36,159 nt of DNA from Clostridiales bacterium CHKCI006 (GCA_900018345.1 FCNA01000122.1:1-36159), one strand, 5' to 3'. Positions 17,877 through 26,077 are shown, counted from the first letter of the stretch. Numbers and translations are program-made. The notes: a model not told the origin generated them from the letters alone.

Positions 17877-18385
17877 TAATAGACTGAGGCCGTTACATCT
17901 GCCACGGCATCCATGCTGCCCACCTCATGAAAGTGAATTTCTGAAACTGGCATTCCATGTGCCTGACTTTCAGCCTCGGCAATCAGCCGATAGACAGCCA
18001 AGACATTCGCTTTGACCTGCTCACTCACCGCTAAATGCGAAACGATATGTTCGATGTCATGTAAACTGGTGTGATGATGATGACCATGTTCATGGGAATG
18101 ATCATGTTCGTGGTCATGATGGTGGTGATGCTCGTGTTCATGATGATGGTGGTCGTGATGATGATGCACCATCACCTCTTCTTCCTCACCATTGATCAAA
18201 ACATGCATATGTGTCCCGACGATCCCGCATTTCGTCGATGCTTCTGGCTCAAATCTTACACCGGGCAAGCCTAAATGATTCAATTTCGCAATGAAAGCTT
18301 CTTTATCTTCCAGCAGTTCTAAAAGGGCTGCAGTCAGCATATCGCCGGCTGCTCCCATTTGACAATCCAAATATAATGTTTTCAT
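17876..18385 (-). CDS. larC1: LarC N-terminal part (LarC1) with a histidine-rich insert
   Basis: A 169-aa ORF beginning MKTLYLDCQMGAAGDML, the standard LarC N terminus. It ends HFHEVGSMDAVADVTASVY, where the -1 frame would continue with GLSLLMEA as in full-length LarC. Residues 74-105 hold 23 histidines among Asp/Glu, a metal-binding stretch found in many LarC/nickel proteins, here unusually dense. AGGAGAG precedes the ATG. It follows larB by 16 nt. The His-rich run probably binds or stores Ni2+ for insertion (inference). Confidence 0.93.
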   Translation of the reverse strand: MKTLYLDCQMGAAGDMLTAALLELLEDKEAFIAKLNHLGLPGVRFEPEASTKCGIVGTHMHVLINGEEEEVMVHHHHDHHHHEHEHHHHHDHEHDHSHEHGHHHHTSLHDIEHIVSHLAVSEQVKANVLAVYRLIAEAESQAHGMPVSEIHFHEVGSMDAVADVTASVY

Positions 18386-18401
18386 CTTAGCTCTCCTCTC
18401 G

Positions 18402-19151
18402 TTATTTCTGAATATGATTGATCATACTGGCCAAATAACCAGCGCCAAATCCATTATCGATATTGACGACACTGAGCCCGCTGGCACAGGAATTCAACAT
18501 GGACAACAAAGCTGATAAGCCATGAAAATTCGCTCCATAGCCAACACTGGTAGGAACTGCAATGACTGGGCAATCCGCCAGCCCGCCAATTACACTTGCC
18601 AAAGCCCCTTCCATGCCAGCCACAGCCACGATGACCGTTGCCTGCATGATATCATCCTTATGGGATAATAGACGATGCAAACCGGCAACACCCACATCAT
18701 AGAGACGAACGACCGCATTACTTAACGCTTCAGCAGTCAACGCTGCTTCTTCGGCAACGGGTAGATCACTTGTCCCACCGGTGGCTACCACGATCTTTCC
18801 AATGCCATTGGCTTCAGGCATTGCTCCGTAAATACCCACTCTAGCCAATTCGTGATACTGAATAGGCCAAACTTCTCCAACCAACTTAGCTGCTTCCTTC
18901 GACAAACGGGTAATCAAAATCTCATCCTGCCCATGCGCAATCATCGATTTCATGATCCCGATGATCTGCTCCGGAGTCTTGCCGGCCCCATAGATGACTT
19001 CCGGCACACCCTGACGGATCTTACGATGCAGATCCACCTTGGCATAACCCAGATCATCAAAAGGTTCTGTCTTTAGTTTCAGCAAAGCCTCATCCACACT
19101 GAGTGAGCCGCTCGCTAAAGACTCCAATATTTCTCTAGTCGATGTATTCAT
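18402..19151 (-). CDS. larB: Pyridinium-3,5-biscarboxylic acid mononucleotide synthase LarB
   Basis: A 249-aa PurE-related protein using the ATG at 19151 behind AAGGAGG; an upstream in-frame start would pass through the leader terminator and is rejected. Motifs include VVATGGTSDLPVAEEA, GMEGALASVIGG and VPTSVGYGANFHGLSAL. Cys222 in NSCASGLSVVNIDNGFGAG lines up with the active-site cysteine of L. plantarum LarB. LarB carboxylates nicotinic acid adenine dinucleotide and releases AMP, the first step to the nickel-pincer nucleotide. It is the first gene of the lar operon. Confidence 0.95.
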   Translation of the reverse strand: MNTSTREILESLASGSLSVDEALLKLKTEPFDDLGYAKVDLHRKIRQGVPEVIYGAGKTPEQIIGIMKSMIAHGQDEILITRLSKEAAKLVGEVWPIQYHELARVGIYGAMPEANGIGKIVVATGGTSDLPVAEEAALTAEALSNAVVRLYDVGVAGLHRLLSHKDDIMQATVIVAVAGMEGALASVIGGLADCPVIAVPTSVGYGANFHGLSALLSMLNSCASGLSVVNIDNGFGAGYLASMINHIQK

Positions 19152-19168
19152 AAGCTCCTCCTTCCAAC

Positions 19169-19300
19169 AAAAAAAGGCATACAACTATTCTTTCCAAAAT
19201 AGCAGTATACCTTCCTGGTATCATTTTCAAATCATTAAACATAAATCCATACAAATGAATGCACTTCTGTGCCTTGCCATGACTTCCTGTCACTGTCTCT
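19169..19300 (-). promoter_or_regulatory. lar operon leader RNA with terminator and competing hairpin
   Basis: Between the promoter and larB lies a transcribed leader of about 140 nt. Near its end GGTATAC-TG-CTATT (19198-19211) pairs with AATAG-TT-GTATGCC (19176-19189) around a 9-nt loop and is followed by seven U's (19169-19175), an intrinsic terminator just before the ribosome binding site. ATACC (19217-19221) can instead pair with GGTAT (19207-19211), the 5' arm of that terminator. Two small hairpins lie further upstream: TGAC/GTCA (19280-19292) and GCAC/GTGC (19261-19272). I do not recognise a known riboswitch class. An attenuator is the simplest reading. Confidence 0.65.
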
Positions 19301-19329
19301 ATTTTATACAAAAGTGAGGGGATTGTCAA
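19301..19329 (-). promoter_or_regulatory. lar operon promoter
   Basis: TTGACA (19324-19329), a 17-nt spacer and TAAAAT (19301-19306) form a near-consensus sigma-A promoter on the minus strand. The start of transcription would fall near 19294, giving the leader described for 19169-19300. Confidence 0.8.
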
Positions 19330-19419
19330 TAAGGATGAATCCGTGACATATCACTTTTTATTTTAGAAATATCGTAAATCAAGTAACCAAAGATTAGAGG
19401 GGTGAACCGTGATCCTCCC

Positions 19420-19715
19420 CTAAGATCCCCTTCGAATCAAAGACTCACATATGGAAGAATGTCTGATGAAGGATGCGTTTGTGTTCTTTCTTTCATTCAT
19501 CCCTTCAGTAACCAGTCGTTCGCGTACCATCATCAATGCATAGCCAAGCAAATTTTGGCCCAACCATTGATGCATCATCCATCTATCAGGATCACTCATG
19601 GATAAACCAATCCCCCAGATACGATCCGTCACTGCACATTCAGCAAGGATGGCTTTTCCTGTAGCTAAAAGCCATTCTTTCAGTCTTGGATTTTGAATGA
19701 ATTTAGCGTCTAAAT
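19420..19715 (-). pseudogene. Truncated NADAR (YbiA-like) fragment
   Basis: The frame reads KFIQNPRLKEWLLATGKAIL, then LAECAVTDRIWGIGLSMSDPDRW, then WLGQNLLGYALMMVRERL and a 30-residue tail. This matches only the C-terminal half of a NADAR domain. The N-terminal half with the conserved glutamate is missing; upstream sequence past about 19715 belongs to the recombinase flank. It is clearly diverged from the intact NADAR at 25599-26072 at both protein and DNA level, so it is not a fresh duplicate. It lies between the lar promoter and the recombinase. Confidence 0.8.
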
Positions 19716-19776
19716 CTTATCATTTTACATATTTCATTTTTAATCGATGAGGCATGTATCCAACTTTATTTCTTTT

Positions 19777-19807
19777 CTTATCCCCCTTCATCAACGTAAG
19801 CTTGTTG
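19777..19807 (+). repeat. Inverted copy of the hsdS recombination repeat
   Basis: This 31-bp segment matches, in reverse orientation, 20763-20793 at 29 of 31 positions. Those bases encode the LITLHQRKLV end of the hsdS TRDs; on the plus strand this copy reads LIPLHQRKLVEGF then stop. Similarity to hsdS stops sharply at 19777. The two copies flank the recombinase gene and could be its crossover sites. Confidence 0.8.
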
Positions 19808-19814
19808 AAGGATT

Positions 19815-20741
19815 TTAACTGAGACCTGCTAGAGAACGCATCACTAAATCAACGTCTTGATTTTCTAATTCCTGAATAATATGCAGATATGTTTTTTGCG
19901 TTGTTGTCATGCTCGCATGACCTAATCGCCTAGCTACACTCGCAATCGATACACCAGCAAACAGGAGGACTGAAGCATGTGTATGGCGTAAACCGTGTAT
20001 AGTAATTACAGATATATTTGTCTTCTTACAATGTCTTGCCAAAATGTCATTCACAGTAGAATTATAAACCTTATCTTTTACAAAAATGGGTTCATCTTTA
20101 TCTAAATCTTTGGTTAACTCAGAAAAACGAATCACAGTCTGCCAATCAATCTGTATTTTTCTGACCGAAGATTTATTCTTTGTCGGTAAGAAACCACCCT
20201 CACCTTTATAATCCCATGTCTTACTTATTGAAAGCATTTGATGTCCAAAGTCAAAGTCATTTGGAGTTACAGCTAATGCTTCAGAAAAGCGAATGCCTGT
20301 TTTAGCAATTAGAAAAATAAACCAATCCCAATTAACCTCAGGACCTAAATCCAAATCCTTTAATAATGTATGTAATTCAAATTGATTCAAATATTTTATC
20401 TTCTTCACTCTTGGTGGTTTTCCCTTAATGATTGCCTTTCTTGTCGGATCTCTTTCAATTAGGCCATCATCCACAGCATCCAATATTGCACCTTTTAATT
20501 GATGATGGAAATCCATGGTCGTTTGTCTTTCATGAAACTGTGCATATTCATTCAATAACTGCTGATATGTAATACGATTTAAATCACCGAGCGTTACATT
20601 TGGAATCAATCGCTCTAGCCATTTCTGTGTCATCCAGTATTTATCCAAAGTGACCTTACGAATAGCACCTTCTTTATAAACTTTTACCCATGTTTTATAA
20701 TATTCACAGAATAAATCAGCATTTTTAAATTCATTTAACAT
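19815..20741 (-). CDS. Tyrosine recombinase of the type I R-M locus
   Basis: A 308-aa phage-integrase-family recombinase. An N-terminal core-binding domain (about 5-100) precedes the catalytic domain. Catalytic residues are Arg151 (TGIRFSEAL), Lys188 or Lys190 (PTKNK), His249 and Arg252 (HGLRHTHAS), His275 (LGHASMTTT) and Tyr285 (KTYLH). The set is complete. GGAGG lies upstream of the ATG, which overlaps the end of the hsdS cassette by 11 nt. Similar recombinases beside hsdS genes in streptococci and other Bacillota switch target-recognition domains. An inverted hsdS-type repeat lies beyond its stop. It probably acts on the hsdS repeats (inference). Confidence 0.92.
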   Translation of the reverse strand: MLNEFKNADLFCEYYKTWVKVYKEGAIRKVTLDKYWMTQKWLERLIPNVTLGDLNRITYQQLLNEYAQFHERQTTMDFHHQLKGAILDAVDDGLIERDPTRKAIIKGKPPRVKKIKYLNQFELHTLLKDLDLGPEVNWDWFIFLIAKTGIRFSEALAVTPNDFDFGHQMLSISKTWDYKGEGGFLPTKNKSSVRKIQIDWQTVIRFSELTKDLDKDEPIFVKDKVYNSTVNDILARHCKKTNISVITIHGLRHTHASVLLFAGVSIASVARRLGHASMTTTQKTYLHIIQELENQDVDLVMRSLAGLS

Positions 20742-21282
20742 CGATATTTCCTCCTACATAAACAACAAGCTTACGCTGATGAAGGGTGATAAGGTTATCG
20801 AGTTTTTCAAAATACTCTGCAATTTGTGCCTGCTCATGTTCATTTCTTGAAACAAATACTTCTATCTCACTCAAAGCAGGATACTTCAAATTCCAGTTAT
20901 CTGATGTTATTCCCTGCGAATTAATTTGAAAAGTATGTATCATTTCAGGCAACTTAAATTGATAGGCCAAGCACTTGGAATTGATGCCTGAATTTGGAGA
21001 AAGCACCGTATATGCGGGACTTACAATGCCTTCGTAGGGAGAATAGCCGCTTGCTCCTTGCCACATTCTCATTGAGTTGTAAGCAATGTCGCCGACACAT
21101 ACTTTTTTATATTTTGACTTATCGTCATTTGAATTATCATGTCTTCCAAGCTCAGAAAATTTCTTGATACCATTATTGATAGTCACCGAAAGCAATTCTC
21201 CTTCAGGCATACTTTCTACTCGTTCTGTTAAGCAATCCCCCAGCTTACGCTGTTCCCAAGTTAAAGTCATATTTGTAGGCAA
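20731..21282 (-). CDS. Partial hsdS: single-TRD cassette S3 (probably silent)
   Basis: This encodes one half of a type I specificity subunit: the opening LTWEQRKLG, one target-recognition domain (about 15-150), then AEYFEKLDNLITLHQRK and an unrelated short tail VVYVGGNIDVK. A complete HsdS has two such halves. The apparent start is TTG at 21282, an ATG follows at 21270, and neither has a good ribosome binding site. It is separated from hsdR by a terminator. It overlaps the recombinase start. I read it as a stored TRD. Confidence 0.8.
   Translation of the reverse strand: MPTNMTLTWEQRKLGDCLTERVESMPEGELLSVTINNGIKKFSELGRHDNSNDDKSKYKKVCVGDIAYNSMRMWQGASGYSPYEGIVSPAYTVLSPNSGINSKCLAYQFKLPEMIHTFQINSQGITSDNWNLKYPALSEIEVFVSRNEHEQAQIAEYFEKLDNLITLHQRKLVVYVGGNIDVK
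20763..20793 (-). repeat. hsdS repeat, copy in S3
   Basis: This encodes the LITLHQRKLV end of the S3 TRD. It is shared in direct orientation with 24758-24779, 27216-27240 and 27828-27852, and in inverted orientation with 19777-19807. It is a candidate crossover site for the adjacent recombinase. Confidence 0.8.
21239..21265 (-). repeat. 27-bp direct repeat at the start of S3, shared with S2
   Basis: Identical to 25254-25280. It encodes LTWEQRKLG, the entry to the TRD. With the end repeat it brackets a TRD on both sides, so a TRD could be exchanged as a unit. Confidence 0.85.
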
Positions 21283-21365
21283 AATAACTGTTCTCTTATC
21301 TAAAACGGCATCATAGTTTACAAAAAGAAATATTATTTATACATATTACCTGCTTATACAATAGT

Positions 21366-21404
21366 AAAATAAAAGGACAGATTACTCATCAAGAGCTCCT
21401 GTCC
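21366..21404 (-). terminator. Terminator after hsdR
   Basis: On the minus strand GGACAG (21399-21404) pairs with CTGTCC (21375-21380) around an 18-nt loop and is followed by TTTTATTTT. It lies 12 nt after the hsdR stop, separating hsdR from the S3-recombinase pair. Confidence 0.75.
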
Positions 21405-21415
21405 AACTTATTTTT

Positions 21416-24400
21416 TCATTTTTCCGCTTTAGCCAACTCATACCCGCCAGATAAAATAAATTTTCTTAGCAACGAATCAATTTTTATATTTAATGTAGGA
21501 ATCTTGATTTTTGTGTTTTCCAATTCTTCAAAGTACTTTCTAGCTTTCTGCCTATCAATCGATTTTTTTAAATCATCTAATCGACCAAACTCATTAATAT
21601 TTGCATCGGTCAATTTATGACCCATCATATTTCTGAGTTTATCCTCATCCAACCCAAACAACACTGCTAATTGATGAATTTGATCATCTTTTGCACGAGT
21701 TTGATATTCCACGATATAATCTTTTAAGGTTTTTCCTTCCTCAACCACTGCCTCACCACTTTGCACATCGTGTAAGAATATATTTGCATATTTTTGGTCT
21801 TCTTGGGATAAGGTAGCAAAAGTTTTATGTAATTCATTTAGCGCTTCTTCAAGTGATACTTGTGAAGAACCCTCCTGTTTTAATAATTTATAGTATTTTT
21901 CAAAACGAGTATTCATGTAATCGGCATCAATCATACCTGTATCAATTTCTGATAAATGGCCATCTAAGTCATATGCCGGTTCTTCGCCTCCACCCTGTGT
22001 ACCATCAGATGGAACTAGTAACTCCTTATATCTTTGAAGCAAGCTATCATAATCTGTTTTATCAAACGCTAATCGAATTGAAGAGTCTTCAAAAAAATAT
22101 TCATTTTGATCCCATCGAAATCCTTGAATCTTAGCAGCATCTAAATACCCAGAAAATTGATTAAACATTTTTACAAATTGACCAACTACCGCAGAATCAT
22201 CTGGTAATTTAGAGAAGTCTTTAATTCCAGCGTTATCGAACAATATTCTAATTTCATTAAAACGTTTATTTAACATCCTTAAATTATCTGGTAGTTTCTG
22301 CACAAACAAACCAATTGGTTTATCTCCAGAATACATTTTTACAGCTTTCTCAATATTTTGTCTCATCGTATATGGATAGCGATAATATCGAATAGATCCA
22401 AAACGCTTTTCTGGTCCAAACAATCGATTAGTCCTTGAAAAAGCCTGAATGATATTTTCATATTCGAGTACTTTATCTAAATATAATGTATTTATCCACT
22501 TAGAATCAAAACCCGTCAACATTTGATCAACAACAATTAATAGGTCTAATTCTTCATCTGGTTTATTAACAATTCGCTTATATGCATCTTTATGTGCTAG
22601 TCGAGAAGCAACATCTTTTTTAAAAGCAGCATGAGTAGCGATAGTAAAATCGCAATGATATCTTTCATTATAGTCATTCAAAATTTCAACTAACCCGTCC
22701 TCTTTAGCAACAGCCCCCTCAGTGTTATCGATATTAGAATCAAACAGGCTTGTAACTTTTAAGTCCGGTTTTTCTTGTTTAAATAAGTGATAGTATTCTA
22801 TTGCTTCTTGAATACTACTCGTTGCGAAAATAGCATGAAATTTGCCAAATAAACTCATCCGATTCCAGTTGTAGCAAATATCTTCAACTACCATCTTCTG
22901 ATGTTCGAATGATCTATATTGACTTTTAGGGATATTATCTTCTATGCCTTCAAATTTCTTACCATTTTTATCAATGTATCCTGCCATTGGTATACGTGAA
23001 GAGTCCATATACTTTAAGTAAATTTCATAGCGCTTAGTATCATTTATTATATCCACAACAGATTTAGCTTTTGCCTTATCTAAGGCAACCGCCTCACGCA
23101 GATCACTAGCCTTGAAAGTTTCAATCATATCCGGATCAAAGCCAAGAATATTACCGTCTCGTATTCCATCAGCGATACTATATCGATGAAGCTCATTACC
23201 AAACACTGTTTCTGTTGTATTCATTTTCTTCTTATTTTCTTCACCGATTGGTGTGCCTGTGAAGCCAAAGAAAATAGCTCTTGGGAAAGTGTTTTTAATT
23301 GTAATCAACATCTCACCAAAGGTAGAACGATGGGCTTCATCTACAATAAATACTAATCTTTTCGCGTTGATCTGATCAATATCGAATTGATTATAAACAC
23401 TATCTTCTTTGATATTACTCATCTTTTGAATAGAAGTAACAATTAGCGTTTCAGATGGATCATTACTTTTCAATTTAGAAATAAGCACCCCTGTATTTTC
23501 CGTTGCTTGCACACTCTCGTTATCATCAGCAAAAGAACGATACTCTTTTAAAGACTGTGTTCCCAATTCAATACGGTCGGTTAAGAAGACAACCTTATCT
23601 GCATCTTTAGAATTAGCGATTAATTGAGCAGACTTAAAACTGGTCATTGTTTTACCAGATCCAGTAGTATGCCAAACATAACCACCTAATTGGTTTTTGT
23701 CATCCCATTTCGTTTTAGCTACTTTATCAGAGATAGCGTTAGCTGCATAGTATTGATAGCTACGCATCACTTTTAAAACGCCATCTGAATCATCAGCTAC
23801 TGTATAGAACCCAATTAACTGATGAGCCATAGGAATAGATAAAAAAGAAGAAGCGATGTCTTTCCAATCATTTATCGGTTCGTTATTGAAATCAGCCCAG
23901 TGAAAATAATATGCTTTATTGAATGTACTCTCTGGTCCAGGATTCGCAAAATATAATGTTTCTTCTGGAGTCATCGCAACAAACACTTGAATTAGTGAAA
24001 ATAGGCCGGTAAAGATCCCTTCGTGTGCATATTTTTCAATTTGATTACATGCTTGACTAATTGGGACACTACTGGATTTCAATTCAATATGAATGACAGG
24101 CATTCCATTAATCAAAAGCATTAAATCCCCTCGACGATTATTTAACATTTTAGATTTACTCTTAAATACAGGTTGTTCTGCAATTTGATATCGGCTTTGT
24201 CCAGCAGCAATTTCCATTCTATCATATATTTTTAAACTTACTTCTTTACCAAAATGCTCCTTGTCTAGCGGATTATCCCTAACGATTGTAATGACTCTTC
24301 CATTAATAAATCCATTCAATCTTAAAGGTGTTCTTAATTCAGTAATCTGCTCAAGAATTTGTTGCATCTCTCCCTTTGTCAATGGATAATCATTAAGACG

Positions 24401-24553
24401 ATCACGTTTCCTATTATTTTCAAACAAGATTTCAGCCCAGTTCCGAATCAAATCTTCTTCAGTAGGATACTTCAATACTTTTCTTTCCCACCCTTTATCA
24501 AATAGTAATGTTATTAAGTCATGCTCAAATCTTGCTTCATCACTATAAGGCAT
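21416..24553 (-). CDS. hsdR: Type I restriction endonuclease subunit HsdR
   Basis: A 1045-aa restriction and translocation subunit. The PD-(D/E)xK nuclease site is Asp143...Glu157-x-Lys159 (RRGDLMLLI..HIELKSS). The SF2 motor has Walker A TTGSGKT (about 297-302) and a DEAH box VDEAHRS (405-408), then TGTPIG and the FSRTNRLFG motif. The long C-terminal part should contact HsdM2S. All main motifs are intact. GGAGGAGA lies upstream of the ATG. With HsdM and HsdS it cuts unmodified DNA after ATP-driven translocation. Unusually, it sits between two single-TRD hsdS cassettes. Confidence 0.96.
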   Translation of the reverse strand: MPYSDEARFEHDLITLLFDKGWERKVLKYPTEEDLIRNWAEILFENNRKRDRLNDYPLTKGEMQQILEQITELRTPLRLNGFINGRVITIVRDNPLDKEHFGKEVSLKIYDRMEIAAGQSRYQIAEQPVFKSKSKMLNNRRGDLMLLINGMPVIHIELKSSSVPISQACNQIEKYAHEGIFTGLFSLIQVFVAMTPEETLYFANPGPESTFNKAYYFHWADFNNEPINDWKDIASSFLSIPMAHQLIGFYTVADDSDGVLKVMRSYQYYAANAISDKVAKTKWDDKNQLGGYVWHTTGSGKTMTSFKSAQLIANSKDADKVVFLTDRIELGTQSLKEYRSFADDNESVQATENTGVLISKLKSNDPSETLIVTSIQKMSNIKEDSVYNQFDIDQINAKRLVFIVDEAHRSTFGEMLITIKNTFPRAIFFGFTGTPIGEENKKKMNTTETVFGNELHRYSIADGIRDGNILGFDPDMIETFKASDLREAVALDKAKAKSVVDIINDTKRYEIYLKYMDSSRIPMAGYIDKNGKKFEGIEDNIPKSQYRSFEHQKMVVEDICYNWNRMSLFGKFHAIFATSSIQEAIEYYHLFKQEKPDLKVTSLFDSNIDNTEGAVAKEDGLVEILNDYNERYHCDFTIATHAAFKKDVASRLAHKDAYKRIVNKPDEELDLLIVVDQMLTGFDSKWINTLYLDKVLEYENIIQAFSRTNRLFGPEKRFGSIRYYRYPYTMRQNIEKAVKMYSGDKPIGLFVQKLPDNLRMLNKRFNEIRILFDNAGIKDFSKLPDDSAVVGQFVKMFNQFSGYLDAAKIQGFRWDQNEYFFEDSSIRLAFDKTDYDSLLQRYKELLVPSDGTQGGGEEPAYDLDGHLSEIDTGMIDADYMNTRFEKYYKLLKQEGSSQVSLEEALNELHKTFATLSQEDQKYANIFLHDVQSGEAVVEEGKTLKDYIVEYQTRAKDDQIHQLAVLFGLDEDKLRNMMGHKLTDANINEFGRLDDLKKSIDRQKARKYFEELENTKIKIPTLNIKIDSLLRKFILSGGYELAKAEK

Positions 24554-24757
24554 TTACCGTCTCCTCCTTTCAAAAATATAACTAAAACCACTATATAGAA
24601 ATCTACCTTTACCAAAACCTATATACATAAAATTCACTTATTTCATCTATCTTTGAACAGTAAGAAAGAAAATGATATTGCTTCGTTAGCAATAATGAGC
24701 CACAGTCTTACCTGAAAAAATGCATTAATATATAATCGTGTTGCTTTTCTCATACTT
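24554..24757. other. Spacer between hsdS cassette S2 and hsdR
   Basis: This A/T-rich DNA probably contains the hsdR promoter, not clearly resolved. ATTGCT and AGCAAT near 24677-24695 form a small hairpin without a T-tract. No gene is seen. Confidence 0.4.
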
Positions 24758-24779
24758 TCACTGATGAAGGGTGATAAGG
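24758..24779 (-). repeat. hsdS repeat, copy in S2
   Basis: This end-of-TRD repeat is in the same orientation as the other hsdS copies. A change just before its end turns the arginine codon after Gln into TGA, so the frame stops at LITLHQ. Confidence 0.75.
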
Positions 24780-25253
24780 TTGTCGAGGCTACGTAGAAAT
24801 ACCCCTATTTTATATTGTTCATCATATGTCGGTAAATAAAATTCATAGTCAGCGTACTCTTGTGCGTTGACTCCGGGCTGTCCGGAACGCAGGGAGGTGA
24901 CTTGAATATATTTTCCATACGATTCGCTTAGAGTATTCTGAAAAACAAATTCAGCGTAACATTCCGGCTTAATTCTTGCCCTAATGAGAAATCCTGCAAA
25001 GTATACAATCCCATCTAATGTCCTATAAATATAGGATTTTCCAACACTCGCACCTGTTCGAGCAAAAAGAATGTCTCCATCATCTAACCGATAATTTCCG
25101 GCTGTTTCGAGTTCTATATCAGGCGAAGTCAGGTTATCTGTTTTGAATTTTCTTGACGCATCATCAATATCTGTTATTCTTAGATACTTATTAATGCCAT
25201 CGTACTCTTTGGCTGCGGAATTTAACCCGTACTCAAATGACTGAGCAACCTCT

Positions 25254-25280
25254 CCCAGCTTACGCTGTTCCCAAGTTAAA
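25254..25280 (-). repeat. 27-bp direct repeat at the start of S2
   Basis: Identical to 21239-21265, encoding LTWEQRKLG. Confidence 0.85.
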
Positions 25281-25598
25281 ATGTTACAAAATAATTTACC
25301 CAGTTCAACAAAGACATCTAAATCTACAAATGTATTCTCTATTGCTTCTAAATATTACCTCCCATACACATCATAAACAAATCCGGTTATATTATTTCTT
25401 TAATACATGATCCTTTGTTATGTTTTCACGCTGAGAATAACTTTCTAAAACACAAACGAAAACTATGTTGTGTTTGGAATCCAGTTACAAACAACTAAAT
25501 CCATTAACACTACTGACACACATTTACCCTCACGCTACTATCTCAAAATAATCGCGCTTCTGTATGAATCAACGTGATTCATTTTTCAGATATATACT

Positions 25599-26072
25599 CT
25601 ACAGTTGATCACGAACCATCATCAAAGCATAACCCAACAAATTTTTCCCTCTCCATTTGTTGATATCTAATCTATTTGGATCTGCCATTGATAAACCAAT
25701 GCCCCAGATGACATCTTTGACCGCACACTCTGCTAACACCGAACTTCTAGTTGATTTCAACTGTTTCTTTAATAGTTCATTCTGTGTAAATTTAGCAACT
25801 AACCCTTGGTAAACAATAATCTGTCGCACTCCATTCCAAATATGCTCATTATAATTCGATACCTGTCGTCCATATTGCTTGATTTTAAATGGATTACTTG
25901 TTGTAAGAATCTGTGCAGCAATATTTGAGTCATGGAAACATAAGGCTTTTTTATACATCATATACTGTTCCAAAGAAGAATAGGTTATACCATCTATTGT
26001 AAATTGGCTAAGATACCAGTTACTTAAATATCCATTCTCTTCATCTGGATTATGAAAACAAATAATGTTCAT
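25599..26072 (-). CDS. NADAR-family protein (ADP-ribose N-glycosidase fold)
   Basis: A 157-aa NADAR/YbiA-like protein, starting at the ATG at 26072. Family features are the early YLSNWYLSQFTIDG, the conserved Glu35 in YSSLEQYMMYKKAL, and the C-terminal DVIWGIGLSMADPN plus KWRGKNLLGYALMMVR. NADAR domains can remove ADP-ribose, notably from guanine in DNA in certain DarT-linked antitoxins. The gene begins right after an unrecognised gene that itself follows an ART-like gene. That order makes an ADP-ribosylation antitoxin role attractive but unproven. No strong ribosome binding site precedes it; translation is probably coupled to the upstream stop (TAG overlapping the spacer). Confidence 0.85.
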   Translation of the reverse strand: MNIICFHNPDEENGYLSNWYLSQFTIDGITYSSLEQYMMYKKALCFHDSNIAAQILTTSNPFKIKQYGRQVSNYNEHIWNGVRQIIVYQGLVAKFTQNELLKKQLKSTRSSVLAECAVKDVIWGIGLSMADPNRLDINKWRGKNLLGYALMMVRDQL

Positions 26073-26077
26073 CGTCA

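Larger units (their letters stand above)
24758..25354 (-). pseudogene. hsdS cassette S2: single TRD without a start codon (silent)
   Basis: One frame is open from 25354 to the TGA at 24758 and reads through LTWEQRKLGEVAQSFEYGL, the central LDDGDILFARTGASVGKSYIYR and the closing FLRSLDNLITLHQ, then stop. This is a full half-HsdS with one TRD. No ATG, GTG or TTG with a ribosome binding site opens it, so it is not translated on its own. Its entry matches cassette S3 over 27 bp and its exit matches all other TRD ends. It looks like a stored TRD. It lies between the NADAR gene and hsdR. Confidence 0.82.

Noticed and set aside
18070-18166. CRISPR-like or tandem repeat array
   Set aside because: The repetition is due to the coding His/Asp/Glu codons of LarC1; no regular repeat-spacer unit exists here or elsewhere in the window.
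18071-18274. Met-rich plus-strand ORF opposite larC1
   Set aside because: It is the complement of the histidine codon tract (ATG from CAT) and not a gene.
19135-19329. 64-aa minus-strand ORF in the lar leader as a leader peptide
   Set aside because: It spans the promoter -35 region and the terminator hairpin and lacks a ribosome binding site at its start, so it is unlikely to be translated.
19380-19440. tRNA gene suggested by a TTCGAATC-like segment
   Set aside because: No cloverleaf arms could be paired around it; the sequence is the end of the NADAR fragment and its flank.
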